From the NCBI GenBank assembly GCA_001953115.1, contig LSSL01002277.1, positions 1 to 24,394 of the forward strand: a stretch of 24,394 bases of DNA, written 5' to 3'. The stretch is from Smittium mucronatum. Lineage: Eukaryota; Kickxellomycota; Harpellomycetes; Harpellales; Legeriomycetaceae. This document shows positions 12,400-22,660 of this stretch, piece by piece. The notes below the pieces were generated by a model. The model had not been told where the DNA came from. It did no database searches and saw only the letters and a program-made list of their open reading frames with translations. Numbering within the stretch: the first letter of the stretch is position 1; each line of letters opens with the position of its first letter. The position numbers and the translations under genes were made by a program.

Positions 12400-13309
12400 T
12401 TAGTACTATTAAAGTTGGCTTTTCCACCTATCTCAATAGAAAATCAGAGGAATTAATTTTTTTTCAGGTGTGTCTTTTCTTAGTTTTTTTTTTAGCTTCC
12501 CTGATTTTTTTTTCTTTTAGACGATTTTTCGACATAAGAAAAATGCCTTCGTTTAATATCTCACTTGTTACTTAAACTTTATCTTTGGATTTATAATTTT
12601 TTCATATTTATAAGCCATACATAATCTATGTATTTTTGAGCTTTTCTTTCAATGGCTTTAAAAATCCAGAATTATTTCTGGCTTCATTCTACTGGATAAC
12701 CTGGAATTTAATGAGGAATTTTCTTTAATAAATTGTGAAATTGGTCTCCAGAATTCATTAATTTTTACACAGCTGAAATAAATGTGATAAAATTTATTTT
12801 ATTGATTTTATTATTTTAATATCATTGGTTTTTTGAAAAGATCCGTATTCCAGAGCATTACTTTTTCACAATTTTTATATAATTATGAAAAAATATATAT
12901 TAATGGCTTATCATCTTAGGTTCAAGGTCGATTTTTTGGGCTTTAATCCAATTAAAAAATTTACTAGTGTTAATTTTTTTACAAAAATGATTATATTTAG
13001 ACATGACTATTGAATTTTTTATTTTTTTAGAGTCCAAAAACTCTCTAGCACTTCCTTTATTCTACTCTTCTATTTTATAATTTTTATGTTAGAAGAGCTA
13101 AAATTTTCTTAGTGGAGTCTTTCAAGTTTCTGAACTTCGATTAAATTTAATACTATCTGCCTCTTTCTAACATTGATTCTATATATTTTATTTTGTATTC
13201 ATTTTCGGGACAAATAAAAACTAGATATAAACATACCTAATTTTAGTTATTTGGTATATTGACACCAATATTTGTCTTTTTTTTTGATAAGTCAATATGA
13301 ATATTTTTT

Positions 13310-13402
13310 TTAATTTGGTTTTTCCGAGAATTTTACTATTTCATATAACCGATTGCAAATTCCATAATCACACATTTCGCAGATTTTATTTTCTAATTCT
13401 AT
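13310..13402 (-). other. Possible C-terminal Cys motif of ORF2
   Basis: A 30-codon open frame between two TAA codons reads ENKICEMCDYGICNRLYEIV. A C-x2-C pair is followed by a third Cys, about 270 codons after the RT palm motif. Many L1-like ORF2 proteins end in a Cys-rich CCHC motif after the RT. Here the expected His is not evident, so the match is partial and could be decay or coincidence. Confidence 0.35.
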
Positions 13403-13899
13403 TTACTCTCTCCTCATTTGGAGAAATTTATCAATTTTTTTATTTTCGTTTTTTTTCAATATGACCTTTGTACTTTCATTATTATTGTTATATTATCCAA
13501 AAAATTTGAATTTTTTAAAGCTTATTCGCACCAAATAGACTTATTTTTTTTATTATATCATTATAAAATTTCATAAGGAGGGTTTTCGATTTTTAACCAA
13601 CGTTCAAAACTCCAAGGACTTTGTTTCTTCTATCCAAATAAATTTTATCTATTTTTATTTTATCTTTTTTATTTTCCAAACAAAATAATTGTCTTTTTTC
13701 TTCAAAAACTTTATGGAGTCTTTTTCTAGGAAAATTGTATAGGCAGCTAAATATTAATTTAAATACGGGAATTTTTTAGGTCAATAAAATTTTCAATTTA
13801 ATCGGTGGATTCCTATTTTTTAAAATTTTAATTTTATTATCAATAATATTACATAACTCTTCTTGATATTAAGTTATATTTATGCTATTTGATCTAAAA

Positions 13900-15290
13900 A
13901 AAAGATCTAACCTTTAAATTTTTCAATTTTTGAAATAAATTCAACAATTAACCTCTCGATTTTTAGTCATTAAAATTTATATATAAATTGTAATACCATA
14001 GCTAATTTTTTCTTTCGAAGCGATAAATTAGTTTTCAGGACTTCATTTATTTTCATTTATCATTTTTATTATTTATTCAAAATATTAAATATTTCTAATA
14101 AGTTAGTGATTTAATTTTTCCATTTATTATTGGGATCGCTTCTATTTCATTGTTTATAAATAAATGCAAATGTTGTATTGCTAAAAATTACAACAGCGAG
14201 GATAATTGATCACCCTGTCTAATTCAATGTTTAATATCTATTGGTTGAGTTAATTTTTCATTTATTTTGATGGAAGTTATTTCACTGGAGTATAAGATCC
14301 TGAAAATATTAATTAATATGCGATCAAACTGAAGTTTTCTGAAAATTTAAACAAATAATCTTAGTTAACCCACTAACAAGCCTTTTATTGTTTTATTATT
14401 AATAAGTACCTATTTCTCTATTCACAATTAAGAAATCAGATGAAAGCACACTCTCAAAAAAATTACTTCCTTAGTATAAACTGGATGGTTCTTATTTATC
14501 AGTTCATAATAAATATTTGAAGTCTTTTTTTGGAAATTTCTTTTTGAATATTTTCTTTTGAGTTTGAAATGCTATCCTCCTGTAATTTTCAGGATATTAT
14601 ATTCTCTTTTTTTTGGCATTAGTTTAATTATTTAACCACCACTAAAAATATTCTACTTTTTCCAAAGCTTTATTACAAAATTTTCTAAATTTTTGTTAAC
14701 TATTTGAATGTTATTTGAATATTATTTTAATATAATTTATAATTAATGGTATCTAAATCTGGTGTTTGTTGTTTTGCAAACAATTTATCAGACTCAGTAT
14801 CTCATCATAATATGTAATCTTTTCAAGCTCAGATAATTATCTGTTTTTTGTCTTTTTTCCAATGCTTTAATATTAATTATTGGCATTTTTAATATATTTA
14901 TCAAATTAAAATAGTTTGGAATAAAATATATGTTATTAATCATTAATTTGCCTTATCATATTACATATAAAAATTTAAACCTATCAATCGTACTTTTTTT
15001 TTTCTTTTTTCTTCCTTTTAAAGTGATCCAAAAAAAGAAATTGTTTGGAATTTTATTTTATTTGCCCATTTCAATCGAAATTTATTATCACTCCATTATA
15101 TGATCTTCCTTTATCTTAATAATTATATATTCATTGGCTTTTGATAATACATTGAATGTTGTTTTTTTTTTCAAAAAATTTACCTCGGCTCAATATATTA
15201 TGTGAATTTCATTTTTTTTCTTCCAAAGAATATATTGCTTTATTTTTGAAATATATTTTTCTATATCTGGCATAAAACATTTTATATATG
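13900..15290 (-). other. ORF2 domain: decayed reverse transcriptase
   Basis: Recognisable blocks are: PDIEKYISKIKQYILW at 15270-15223, in the linker before the RT; TPDLDTINYKLY near 14765-14730, resembling the P-G-x-D-x-I block; IIKLMPKK at 14631-14608, resembling the LIPK block; LQFDRILINIFRILYSSEI and IKINEKLTQPIDIKH leading into IRQGDQLSSLL at 14223-14191, the palm block before the active site; then FLAIQHLHLFINNEIEAIPI. The text runs on to SLTY and stops at 14095, where the catalytic YADD would be expected, so the two active-site Asp residues are lost. About ten stops interrupt the frame between 14700 and 14095. Confidence 0.82.
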
Positions 15291-15879
15291 TATTTTATAT
15301 CCTGCCAATCGTTAATTGAAGTGCATTTTACGTTTAATTATATAATTATTACAGTATTTAGTGTGATATGTTTCTAAAAATATTTCACTTCAATATAAGG
15401 ATAGGTTTTTTAATATCATTATAACCATAAAAAATAATCGCATAGCAACATAAAATACCTTTGATAACAAAAAATTATGCAAATTTTACAATTAATAACT
15501 AATAAAGTGCATTATAATTAAATTATACATGGTTTTTTTAAAAATAGCAATAAGGTAATTAATTTTTGTAACTAGAACTTCATTAAACTAAAATATTATT
15601 TAGTGTCAAATATTAAAAAAAAGTAACAAAATTAGCCATAAAAACTATTCAATTTTCCAATATTATTTATGTTTTAAATATTTTTGAAGTACTTTTTTTT
15701 GACTTAGTTTAATTTATAAACCAATAAATATATATTCATTGGAAAAAAAAATCTTTATTTATAAGCAAAATTATCTTCAAAAAGTGAATAAAATAATTTA
15801 TATATATATTATTATCCAGTAATTTTTCATTATTTCTTCAATTTTTTTTCGTTTTTATTTTAACTTTTAGTCAATATTT

Positions 15880-16580
15880 TGTTTTAAATGTAATTCATCT
15901 ATGATAGGAAAATTCAGTTGAATCAATTCCCATTATTTGGAATTTATTTAAGATTTTTTAAAATACTAAAATATAGCGAATTCTCAACTTGTACATACCA
16001 TGGAATTCTTCCAAATTATAATTTTTTCCGCCTTCCTTAAATTCGCTTATTTATTTTTATAGACTGGAAGGGTTTAATAACTTAATTTTTTTATTATTCT
16101 CTTTTTGTTGTTATTTTTTGAAGTAGAATATCCCACTGTTCATATTTAACAATATCCATGTATCACATTATTATTATCTTTTCACTGTAATTTTTTATTT
16201 TAGTAATTTATCTGGAACAAATTCTAAAATATTTTTCGGGGGATTTTTTTATTTTGGTAGATATAAATTTACAAGTTTTATCTTTTTTTTTCTCAATTAA
16301 TGTGATATTAACTCTAACCCTAAAAAAAATTGCACTTTTTTTCAATTAATTTTTTGAAATTATTAGCAATTTTCGCTGTTTATTTTTGCTATGTTAATTT
16401 TTTGTTACAATAATTAGATTAAAAATAATTTTCAAAGGTTTTTATGTTTACTTCTTGTGTTCAAAATAATTAAAATTCATTGAAGATTTTCAAATACTCA
16501 AAAAAACCTTCTCTTTTTTTATTAAATACCATTACTTTCTCATTGAAAGTTGAAATTTTTTATTTTATGGTTTTATTCAT
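15880..16580 (-). other. ORF2 domain: decayed AP-endonuclease-like region
   Basis: The text starts with KISTFNEKVMVFNKKREGFF, where families usually show a TxNVNG-like strand. It continues EYLKIFNEF and then TQEVNIK at 16460-16446, matching the catalytic QE(T) motif. LVNLYLP at 16275-16255 matches the conserved beta strand before GDFN. GDFN itself is lost just before DIVKYEQWDILL (16156-16097). LRIRYILVF (15987-15961) matches the (I/V)DYIL strand with Asp replaced by Arg. About 20 residues later FSYHR-stop-ITFKT (15909-15880) matches the SDHxxI motif with Asp replaced by Tyr. The losses at catalytic Asp positions confirm inactivity. Confidence 0.72.
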
Positions 16581-16749
16581 TTTTTTTACCCGGGGATTGA
16601 TTTATTTTTTTAAAAAACTTAAAATTAGACCAGATAAATTTACAATTCAGTAAAAACTTCTTTTTTTGATATTTCAATTTTTCCTATTATATTTATATTT
16701 AAGATCGATTTTGCTGATTTTTTAGCCTATTTTACAACTATTTCTGACT

Positions 16750-17887
16750 TTTTAAAGCTTCGCTCACGCATCTGTCATTTTTAGTTGAGGTACAATTATT
16801 TATTTAGATTTTTTTTTGTTCTTTTTAATCTTATTTAAAGTTCTTCGTAGATTAATATTTCTGTTTTGAATTTTGGATAAGATTTTTAGATTATATTTAG
16901 AATAAATATTTCTCCTTTATTTGTATTTATCACATGGTCTTTAACCTCTGCTTATAACAGGTAGTTTTATGTTAGGTGTTTCTTTATCGTTATTCTTTAC
17001 TGATAAATTATCAATATCTTTGCTCCAAGATAGTAGATTTTTGTGTTACAATTTGTAGGTTTCGCGATTTAATTATAAAAACTGAATTAGAATAGTTTGT
17101 GATATTTTCTGAATAATTTATTTTGTCATCGGCGGCACATATAGAGCATTTATTTTCCATCTCGGTTTTCTTTTCGAATTTTTTCGCGAATGGCTTTTTT
17201 TTATGATTTTTTTTGAAATAAGGTTTGTTTCTTTATTTTATTTATATTTTATTTTGCTGTATTTGCATTGGTATGATAAGTGGTCGACTTTTTTGCAATA
17301 TTTACAAACTTTCTGAGTTCATTTTTAAAGAAATAGTACTTTAAACTCCATTATTTCAACTTTTTGGTATTAAATACAATTTCGATGCTATTTGAATGAA
17401 ATAAATTGTTTTTTTATATTTAAAAACATTTATATCAAATAAATCACTATTTTTATAAAGCTCTTAGCTTGCTTTCTGGAATACTTGGAAAACGCTAATT
17501 ACTTCATAGACTAAATTTTAGCGCATTTATATTCCTCCGAGTAGTCAGCAGTCTTGAATTTTTTTTGTTTATAAATTTAAAAAATATAAATTTCGGCGGC
17601 TATCTATTTCAAAAAATATTTGAATTTAATCGAATATACATACTACATTTTAAAAAAAGCCAAAGATATTTCTACAACACTCTCTTGATAGCCCTAAACT
17701 AAGTTATTTTAAACCTAAAAATTTTTTTTTTATTTTTGAAGGATCTCTTCCTGTCCAATTTTTAATAGAGACACTGATATGAGAATTTTTTTGCTTTTTT
17801 TAATACGAAGTGGTTTTTTATTTAAGCTAAGTACACTATACCAGTTTTATTTTGCTCTTTATAGTCATTAAATTTTGTAGTATCCAT
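16750..17887 (-). pseudogene. LINE ORF1 remnant with CCHC zinc knuckle
   Basis: A minus-strand ATG at 17887-17885 opens MDTTKFNDYKEQNKTG, and coding-like text continues to about 16750 with several frame changes and stops. Recognisable pieces in order are GQEEILQK, GYQESVVEISLAFFK, KQKKFKTADYSEEYKCAKI and SDLFDINVFKYKKTIYF. A perfect C-x2-C-x4-H-x4-C knuckle follows (CKYCKKVDHLSYQC, 17306-17265), then a Lys-rich stretch open for 73 codons containing a second Cys pair (ENKCSICAADDK), then KETPNIKLPVISRG. Such knuckles are known from Gag-like ORF1 proteins of LINEs, which bind the element RNA; that role here is inferred from the family. The shift into the knuckle frame near 17310 and back near 17240 indicates compensating indels. 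It lies directly upstream of ORF2 in the same orientation. It could belong to a separate Gag gene of another element, but its position argues against that. Confidence 0.7.
17265..17306 (-). other. CCHC zinc knuckle coding segment
   Basis: All four metal ligands are intact: Cys codons at 17306-17304, 17297-17295 and 17267-17265, and His at 17282-17280, with the canonical 2-4-4 spacing. The segment is in an uninterrupted frame of 26 codons between TGA at 17321-17319 and TAA at 17240-17238. Neighbouring ORF1 text is in another frame. Confidence 0.8.
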
Positions 17888-18727
17888 CTATCTATTTCTT
17901 ATTTATAAAGCACCTTAAATTACTTCCCGATTTTTATTAGTCGATTTAATTGTTTTTTACTTTCAAAATAAAAATATTTATTTTTAATTTCACCTTTTAA
18001 TAACTTTTTTAAAATAAAATAGCGCTAAAAATAAAAATATGTCCCTCCAAATCCTTTTTAATTATTGAAAAATAAAAACAACTGATAATTTATTTTATAT
18101 TTGAGTTTATTTGGGAGATAATATGCTTTTTTTTTTTTCATACAAGTCTTACAGTTTGATTATTTCAGCATGATATTAGCTTAATAAATATGCAAATTTT
18201 TCAAAATTGCGGTTAAATTTCACTGTTTTAGATAACCTGAAATTATCCTCCGTTATTTTTTTTAAAAAAATAATAAATCAAAAAATTAAATAAATTCGGG
18301 TTAAATTTATTTTTTTCTTACATGAATATAATTTTTTAATTTAAAAAATATTATTAATGCACTATTTAAGAGCATAAATTAAAGCTATAATTTTTTTAAA
18401 GTTATATCTTGCGTTTTATTTCGGTTTATATAAATAAAAAAATGTACCGAGTAAATATATTTTTGGTCTAAAATCTGCTTGGGGGCGATTATAAAAAATA
18501 ATATACCCTTTCTTTTAGATTATTAACATTTTTTTATATTATAGTTGTTTTACATTACATTTTTTTGTAATTCCTCATTATTATTCCAATTAAAATTATA
18601 TTAATTATTATTATTAAAGTATTTCAAATATCCAAGCACGGTAAAAAAGTAAAAATAGAAGCTTTTTTAAGAATATTTAGTCTTTATATAAAATTTGTCA
18701 TTTTTTACAAATAAATAGTATCCCAAC
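17888..18727. other. Intergenic stretch upstream of the LINE
   Basis: No coding content is supported. If the LINE is full-length, its 5' untranslated region may lie at the low-coordinate end of this interval. No target-site duplication or promoter was identified. Confidence 0.4.

Positions 18728-18763
<36 letters not shown>
18728..18763. repeat. TAA microsatellite, 12 units
   Basis: Twelve uninterrupted TAA units, the longest perfect microsatellite in the window. On the minus strand it reads as a run of TAT codons at the end of a 62-codon open frame (18915-18730), which I treat as chance. Confidence 0.95.
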
Positions 18764-18764
<1 letters not shown>

Positions 18765-20177
18765 CTTTAATTATAAAAATACGTATTCTTTTATTTTCGT
18801 GTCGGATATTACTGGTAACTTTATCTGTAATATCATGTTGGATATCCTCCCTGGTGTACTCTTCAAAGTGAATATATATAAATTTTGTAAAAATATATCC
18901 CCTGAATCCAACATCTCATACTTTTTATTTCATTACACTTCTAAAAAACGTCTTTTTTTCTTCTTTTAAAAAAATCAATTTTTTTATTTTTTGGTTATTT
19001 CAAACAAAATTATGCATTTTTTATATCCAGCTTCAAGAGGAAGTAAAAAATTATGGTATTTTTTCAATAAGCACCATACATCATTTTCTATTTCGAATAT
19101 AGTTAAATAAATCCTAAATTTTTCACGTAAACACGTAAAAAAATTTCTTCAAAATATCAATATGGTTAATCAAATCTCCCCTTTAAACGTTATCACATTC
19201 GTTACTTTCAATAGGTAAATAATTGGAAATAAAAAATTAATTTTACTTAATTATTTTTTATTGGGTTCAAATTATATCTAATTATAATGCCAAATTTTTT
19301 CGATATAGCCAATTTAAATATCTGTAAAAAAATTTTAAGCCTTATCAGCAAAAATGAATAACTATGTTTTTTTCAAAATTTCTTCAATTAAAATCTTTTG
19401 TTAATTCTTTTGGTATAAATTTAAATATATACAAAAAATTCTAGATAAAATCCATTTTATCATAAAAAAATACAATTCGATAGCATAAATTACGCTATTA
19501 ATTCCTCTTTTTATCTTTTTTTTTTAAACACGGATTTATTGTAAAATACTGTAACTAAATTAATTATTAATTACTCTGAAATTATTTTTTACATAGAATC
19601 GTGTTCCTTTCTGAGATAAATTTGCCTTACTCGCCATAAATTCTTCAGTGTGTCAATAATATCAAAGCTTTATTGTCATTTTAAACGGTGTCTTTATTAA
19701 ATATTCGACGATATTTTTCAATATTTTTTGGGACGAGATGTAAAATATATCGGATTATATTAAATTAATCCAATATACAATAAGCTTTTCTATATATATT
19801 TACTTTGTAATTTTATAATTTTTTGGCATATAAGTCTCAATTAATGACTTAAAATTTATTCAAAGTGAAAAAATTTACTTAAAATTATAAAATAGGGTTT
19901 TGGGGTATAATTAGATGCATTTTATAAACTTTTATCATTATTATATTTAATATTATTTTAAAAAAAAAGATAAATAAAAAAAATTAAATAGAAATATAAT
20001 ATTGTAATTTTTGGAGAAATTCTTAGGATATTATTTATAATAAATTTTTTTTATCTCATTTGAATCTTGCAATGTCGTTGGCGCAAAAAAAAGAAAATTC
20101 TTTTTTTCCGGCGAACTTTAAATTAAAAATATTTTTAAATTATCGGATAAATCAAAATGATAGTCTAATTTTAATAG
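18764..20177. other. Intergenic, with less A+T-rich island at 18780-18920
   Basis: The first 150 bases are less A+T-rich and contain short inverted repeats (GATATTAC with GTAATATC, plus the palindrome GGATATCC at 18839-18846). A 76-codon plus-strand frame (18872-19099) and a 62-codon minus-strand frame overlap there, both without an ATG near the start. Overlapping open frames on both strands argue for chance. Nothing else is visible to 20177. Confidence 0.4.
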
Positions 20178-20390
20178 TCAATTACAAAAAAAAATAGTGA
20201 GGTGAAATTTAGACATGTAAAGGGTAAAAAATGGAATTTTTTTATAGAACCAAATATCAGAAATTTCACCTTCAAACTGTGTGAGAAATTTAGGTCCACC
20301 CTAAAATGTTATTTTTTAAATAAATCCTTATTTTTTAAACTAAAGAAAAACCAAAAAAAAATTCCTATAAATAAAAAATTCTTTCTCTAA
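20178..20390 (+). other. 70-codon open frame, possible coding remnant
   Basis: The frame is open from after TAG at 20175-20177 to TAA at 20388-20390; a GTG at 20202 gives 62 residues. The product would be very basic (VKGKKWNFFIEPNIRNFTFK, LKKNQKKIPINKKFFL). An 11-base inverted repeat (20200-20210 with 20261-20271) lies inside. There is no recognised family and no ATG. The length is within chance expectation, but several stop-poor plus-strand patches follow it, so it may be the first piece of a dead gene. Confidence 0.15.
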
Positions 20391-20519
20391 AAAACCCACT
20401 GCTCTATTTATAATATAATTAAGGTGCATATATAAAATCTAATTAATTAGTATCACCCAATATTTTTCTAAAGCTATATCTTTTTATAAATATTATTTTG
20501 AAAATAGAATTAATTTTAA

Positions 20520-21189
20520 TTATTTAAGCTTTTACTGTGCTTTAAATCGATTTCGGCTAATTTATTGAGTATATTGAGGTTTCATTTGGATGAAAGTTTT
20601 ACTCTTCTGTCGAAATTTCGATAAATTTTCATGTTTCTGAGATTTATTTACAAGCTATCTTTTAGACTTGAAAAATGTGTAAAAATTAAAAAAGAAAAAA
20701 AAGATTTTTTTTATTTTAAGAAAATTGAGGTTTTTTTGAAGATGTTTCATAAGGCGAAAAAAAAGAAATATATTAATAATTTTTAAAATATGAACTTATC
20801 TCTAATTCCTCAAATATTAAACTATATAAGAAACAAAATAGCAGGCCTTTTTTTTATAAAAGATTTTTATTAATATGTATAATTTTATTTTATCATTTAT
20901 ATTGTGAGGTTTTTTATAACCAATTTATTTAATTTTTTTCAATAGATATTTATTTGTATTATTGTCTTTTAAGGATATCTCATAATTTTTTTTTAAATCA
21001 CCCGGAACCGTGTCTAAATATCACCTATACTATTTCAGATTTTTTCTGATCTTCTACATGAAAACCCCCACAGCAGATTATTTATAAATCCAAAATACTT
21101 CTTTAGATCTAAAGTGGAGCCGAATTGTGTTTTTTTTAAATCAGCTCGATCCTTTTATATATAACCAAATAATGTTTTGTCTTGGTTAA
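20520..21189 (+). pseudogene. Stop-poor coding-like region, unrecognised
   Basis: From 20520 to 20870 one frame runs 117 codons with only two internal TAA codons (20622, 20784). Fragments include ISANLLSILRFHLDESFTLL, FIYKLSFRLEKCVKI and SLIPQILNYIRNKIAGLFF. After a frame change, 20986-21186 runs 67 codons with one TAA (21085), with YFRFFLIFYMKTPTADYL and TSLDLKWSRIVFFLNQLDPF. The low stop density and mixed residues suggest former coding sequence, with CAA to TAA as a plausible route to the stops. No domain is recognised and no functional start is seen. Chance is a real alternative at this base composition. Confidence 0.25.
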
Positions 21190-22660
21190 ATTTAAAATAT
21201 AAATCCGAATTATAAATAAACTATTAAATTCTAAAAGAAAAAATGAATCCAGTTTAATCTTTTTGAAATTATTACTTCAACAGTATAAAAATTTAATTTA
21301 TATTTGAATAGCAGTATTCTTTTTATTATCATTATTATCAATTCGAAAGTTTACATAATGGGAATTATAGTTTCAGTAAAAAAATTTTAAACGGCACCCA
21401 AAAAATATATTCATATTTGAATAAAATCGATTTATTGATATTAAAATATAATTTTTAAACATAAGATTTACTGATATTACTTTTTTTTGGATTATTTAAG
21501 ATAAACTCCCAAATTAACATATTAAATAATACTTAAAATATATTAATCGTCGAAATTTATTTAAATAATGAATATTTTTAACGATCTTTTTTTGTTAATT
21601 TACTTTTTATGCCTGAATATCCAAGATAATCTTTTTAATCGCAAATGAGAATTTTAATTTTCATTATAATTTAATTTAATCCGAATTTTGGTAAACTTTA
21701 AAAATTATTTTTTTCTCCATAAAACGATCAAAATATTGTGGGATTTTTATATTTTTTAAACAGTAGAAAATTTTAAATAAATAATTGAAATTTAAAGTTT
21801 TTAATATAAAATTTAGATTCAATTATTAACTATTGTTTTTGATGGTTGAATTTGATATAAAAAACTTAAAAGGCAAATTTTGAAATTTCGAAAAAAAAAC
21901 AGAATATTATATACATAAAAGCTAATAGAAATACTTAATAAATTTAATAAGTAAAAATTCCTAACCATCCTTATTTTTTTAAAAATTTCACTAATAAGAT
22001 TTTAAATCCTTTTCATGACAGGGATCTCTCTAAATATTTATAATAAAAAAGATGATTGTGTAAATTTCACATAAAAAACATATTAAAAATTCTGAAAAAT
22101 CTTTTTTATGCAAAAATAAAATCATTTATAGATACCATAAATTTAATTTTTAGATAAAAATATTATTTTTCTTGAAAAAATCTCAAAAAAGTGTATAAAA
22201 TTTGTGAATTTGAACTTTAATAACGGAATATATTATTTTTCATCTTTAATAAATACAGAGTTTAAGTCAAATAAAAAAATAATTATATTTTGAGATATTT
22301 CGTGTATAAAAAACACATAATATCTTAGGATATCATATTTAAATTAACACAATTTATTTTTATGTTTTATTTGCGGTGAATCAGAAAGAAGTAGTCTTTG
22401 GAATTTTTCAGGTTTATGAATTATTTAATTTTTAGTAAATATATATATATTTTTTTAATGCTTCCAATTATCTATAATATATTTTGATATCTATTACAAT
22501 AATATTCGCTTGATTATCAGCTTATTTACACAATAATTACTTAATAATACCAAAAAGACTTATTCTAAAAGGAATTTTTCCAAATAAAAATAATTATCAA
22601 AAAAGTTTTAATTTGGTGGTATTCAATAAAAAAATGTGTAATTTATAGGATGGAGGTTAG
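21190..22660. other. Mostly non-coding, scattered coding-like scraps
   Basis: A 48-codon open frame at 21312-21455 (QFESLHNGNYSFSKKILNG) and a 23-codon one at 22348-22416 with CFICGESERSSLWNF are the most protein-like scraps. The second resembles the Cys start of zinc motifs found near the end of some LINE ORF2 proteins, but it is too short to call. The remainder is A+T desert. Confidence 0.3.

Larger units (their letters stand above)
12400..16580 (-). pseudogene. LINE ORF2 remnant: endonuclease and reverse transcriptase
   Basis: This dead gene encoded the replication enzyme of the LINE: an N-terminal AP-type endonuclease that nicks target DNA and a reverse transcriptase that copies the element RNA at the nick (known for the family). 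Candidate start ATG is at 16580-16578, shortly before the endonuclease. Landmarks at 16255-16275, 15961-15987, 15880-15909, 15091-15270, 14608-14631 and 14191-14223 all lie in the same minus-strand frame, although stops of all three kinds interrupt it. The QE motif, the post-GDFN region (DIVKYEQWDILL), the PDLDTINYKLY block and the C-terminal Cys motif are in other frames, showing indels. Beyond the Cys motif there is more coding-like text, for example NSRLSSRMKPEI and AIERKAQKYIDYVW near 12600-12720. The 3' limit is uncertain. Identity as a LINE ORF2 is firm; the clade is not. Confidence 0.82.
12400..17887 (-). mobile_element. Fossil non-LTR retrotransposon (LINE), APE type
   Basis: On the minus strand the landmarks of a complete two-ORF LINE appear in the correct order: an ATG-started ORF1 remnant (17887), a CCHC zinc knuckle (17306-17265), an ORF2 start candidate (16580), an endonuclease QE motif (16460-16446), an NLYLP strand (16275-16255), a YIL and SxHR pair (15987-15880), the reverse transcriptase blocks (14762-14191) and a possible Cys motif (13402-13310). 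The RQGDQLSSLL form of the palm motif is of the L1/Tx1/RTE kind rather than the PQGS kind of Jockey or CR1. ORF1 with a CCHC knuckle and a Cys motif after the RT suggest an L1/Tx1-like element, as an inference. Stops in every domain make it inactive. The T-rich plus strand here matches an A-rich sense strand. Both ends are approximate; the lower one may lie some hundreds of bases away. Confidence 0.85.

Noticed and set aside
12400..17887. LTR retrotransposon, because of the Gag-like zinc knuckle
   Set aside because: The RT blocks are of non-LTR type (RQGDQLSSLL), an AP-endonuclease-like domain precedes them, and no long terminal repeats, protease or integrase motifs were seen.
12400..17887. 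R2/R4/Dong-type LINE with a C-terminal endonuclease
   Set aside because: Considered because of the Cys motif after the RT, but AP-endonuclease motifs upstream of the RT point to an APE-type element.
18730..19099. Minus-strand 62-codon and plus-strand 76-codon open frames as genes
   Set aside because: They overlap on opposite strands, lack early ATG codons, show no recognised motif and have lengths expected by chance at this base composition.
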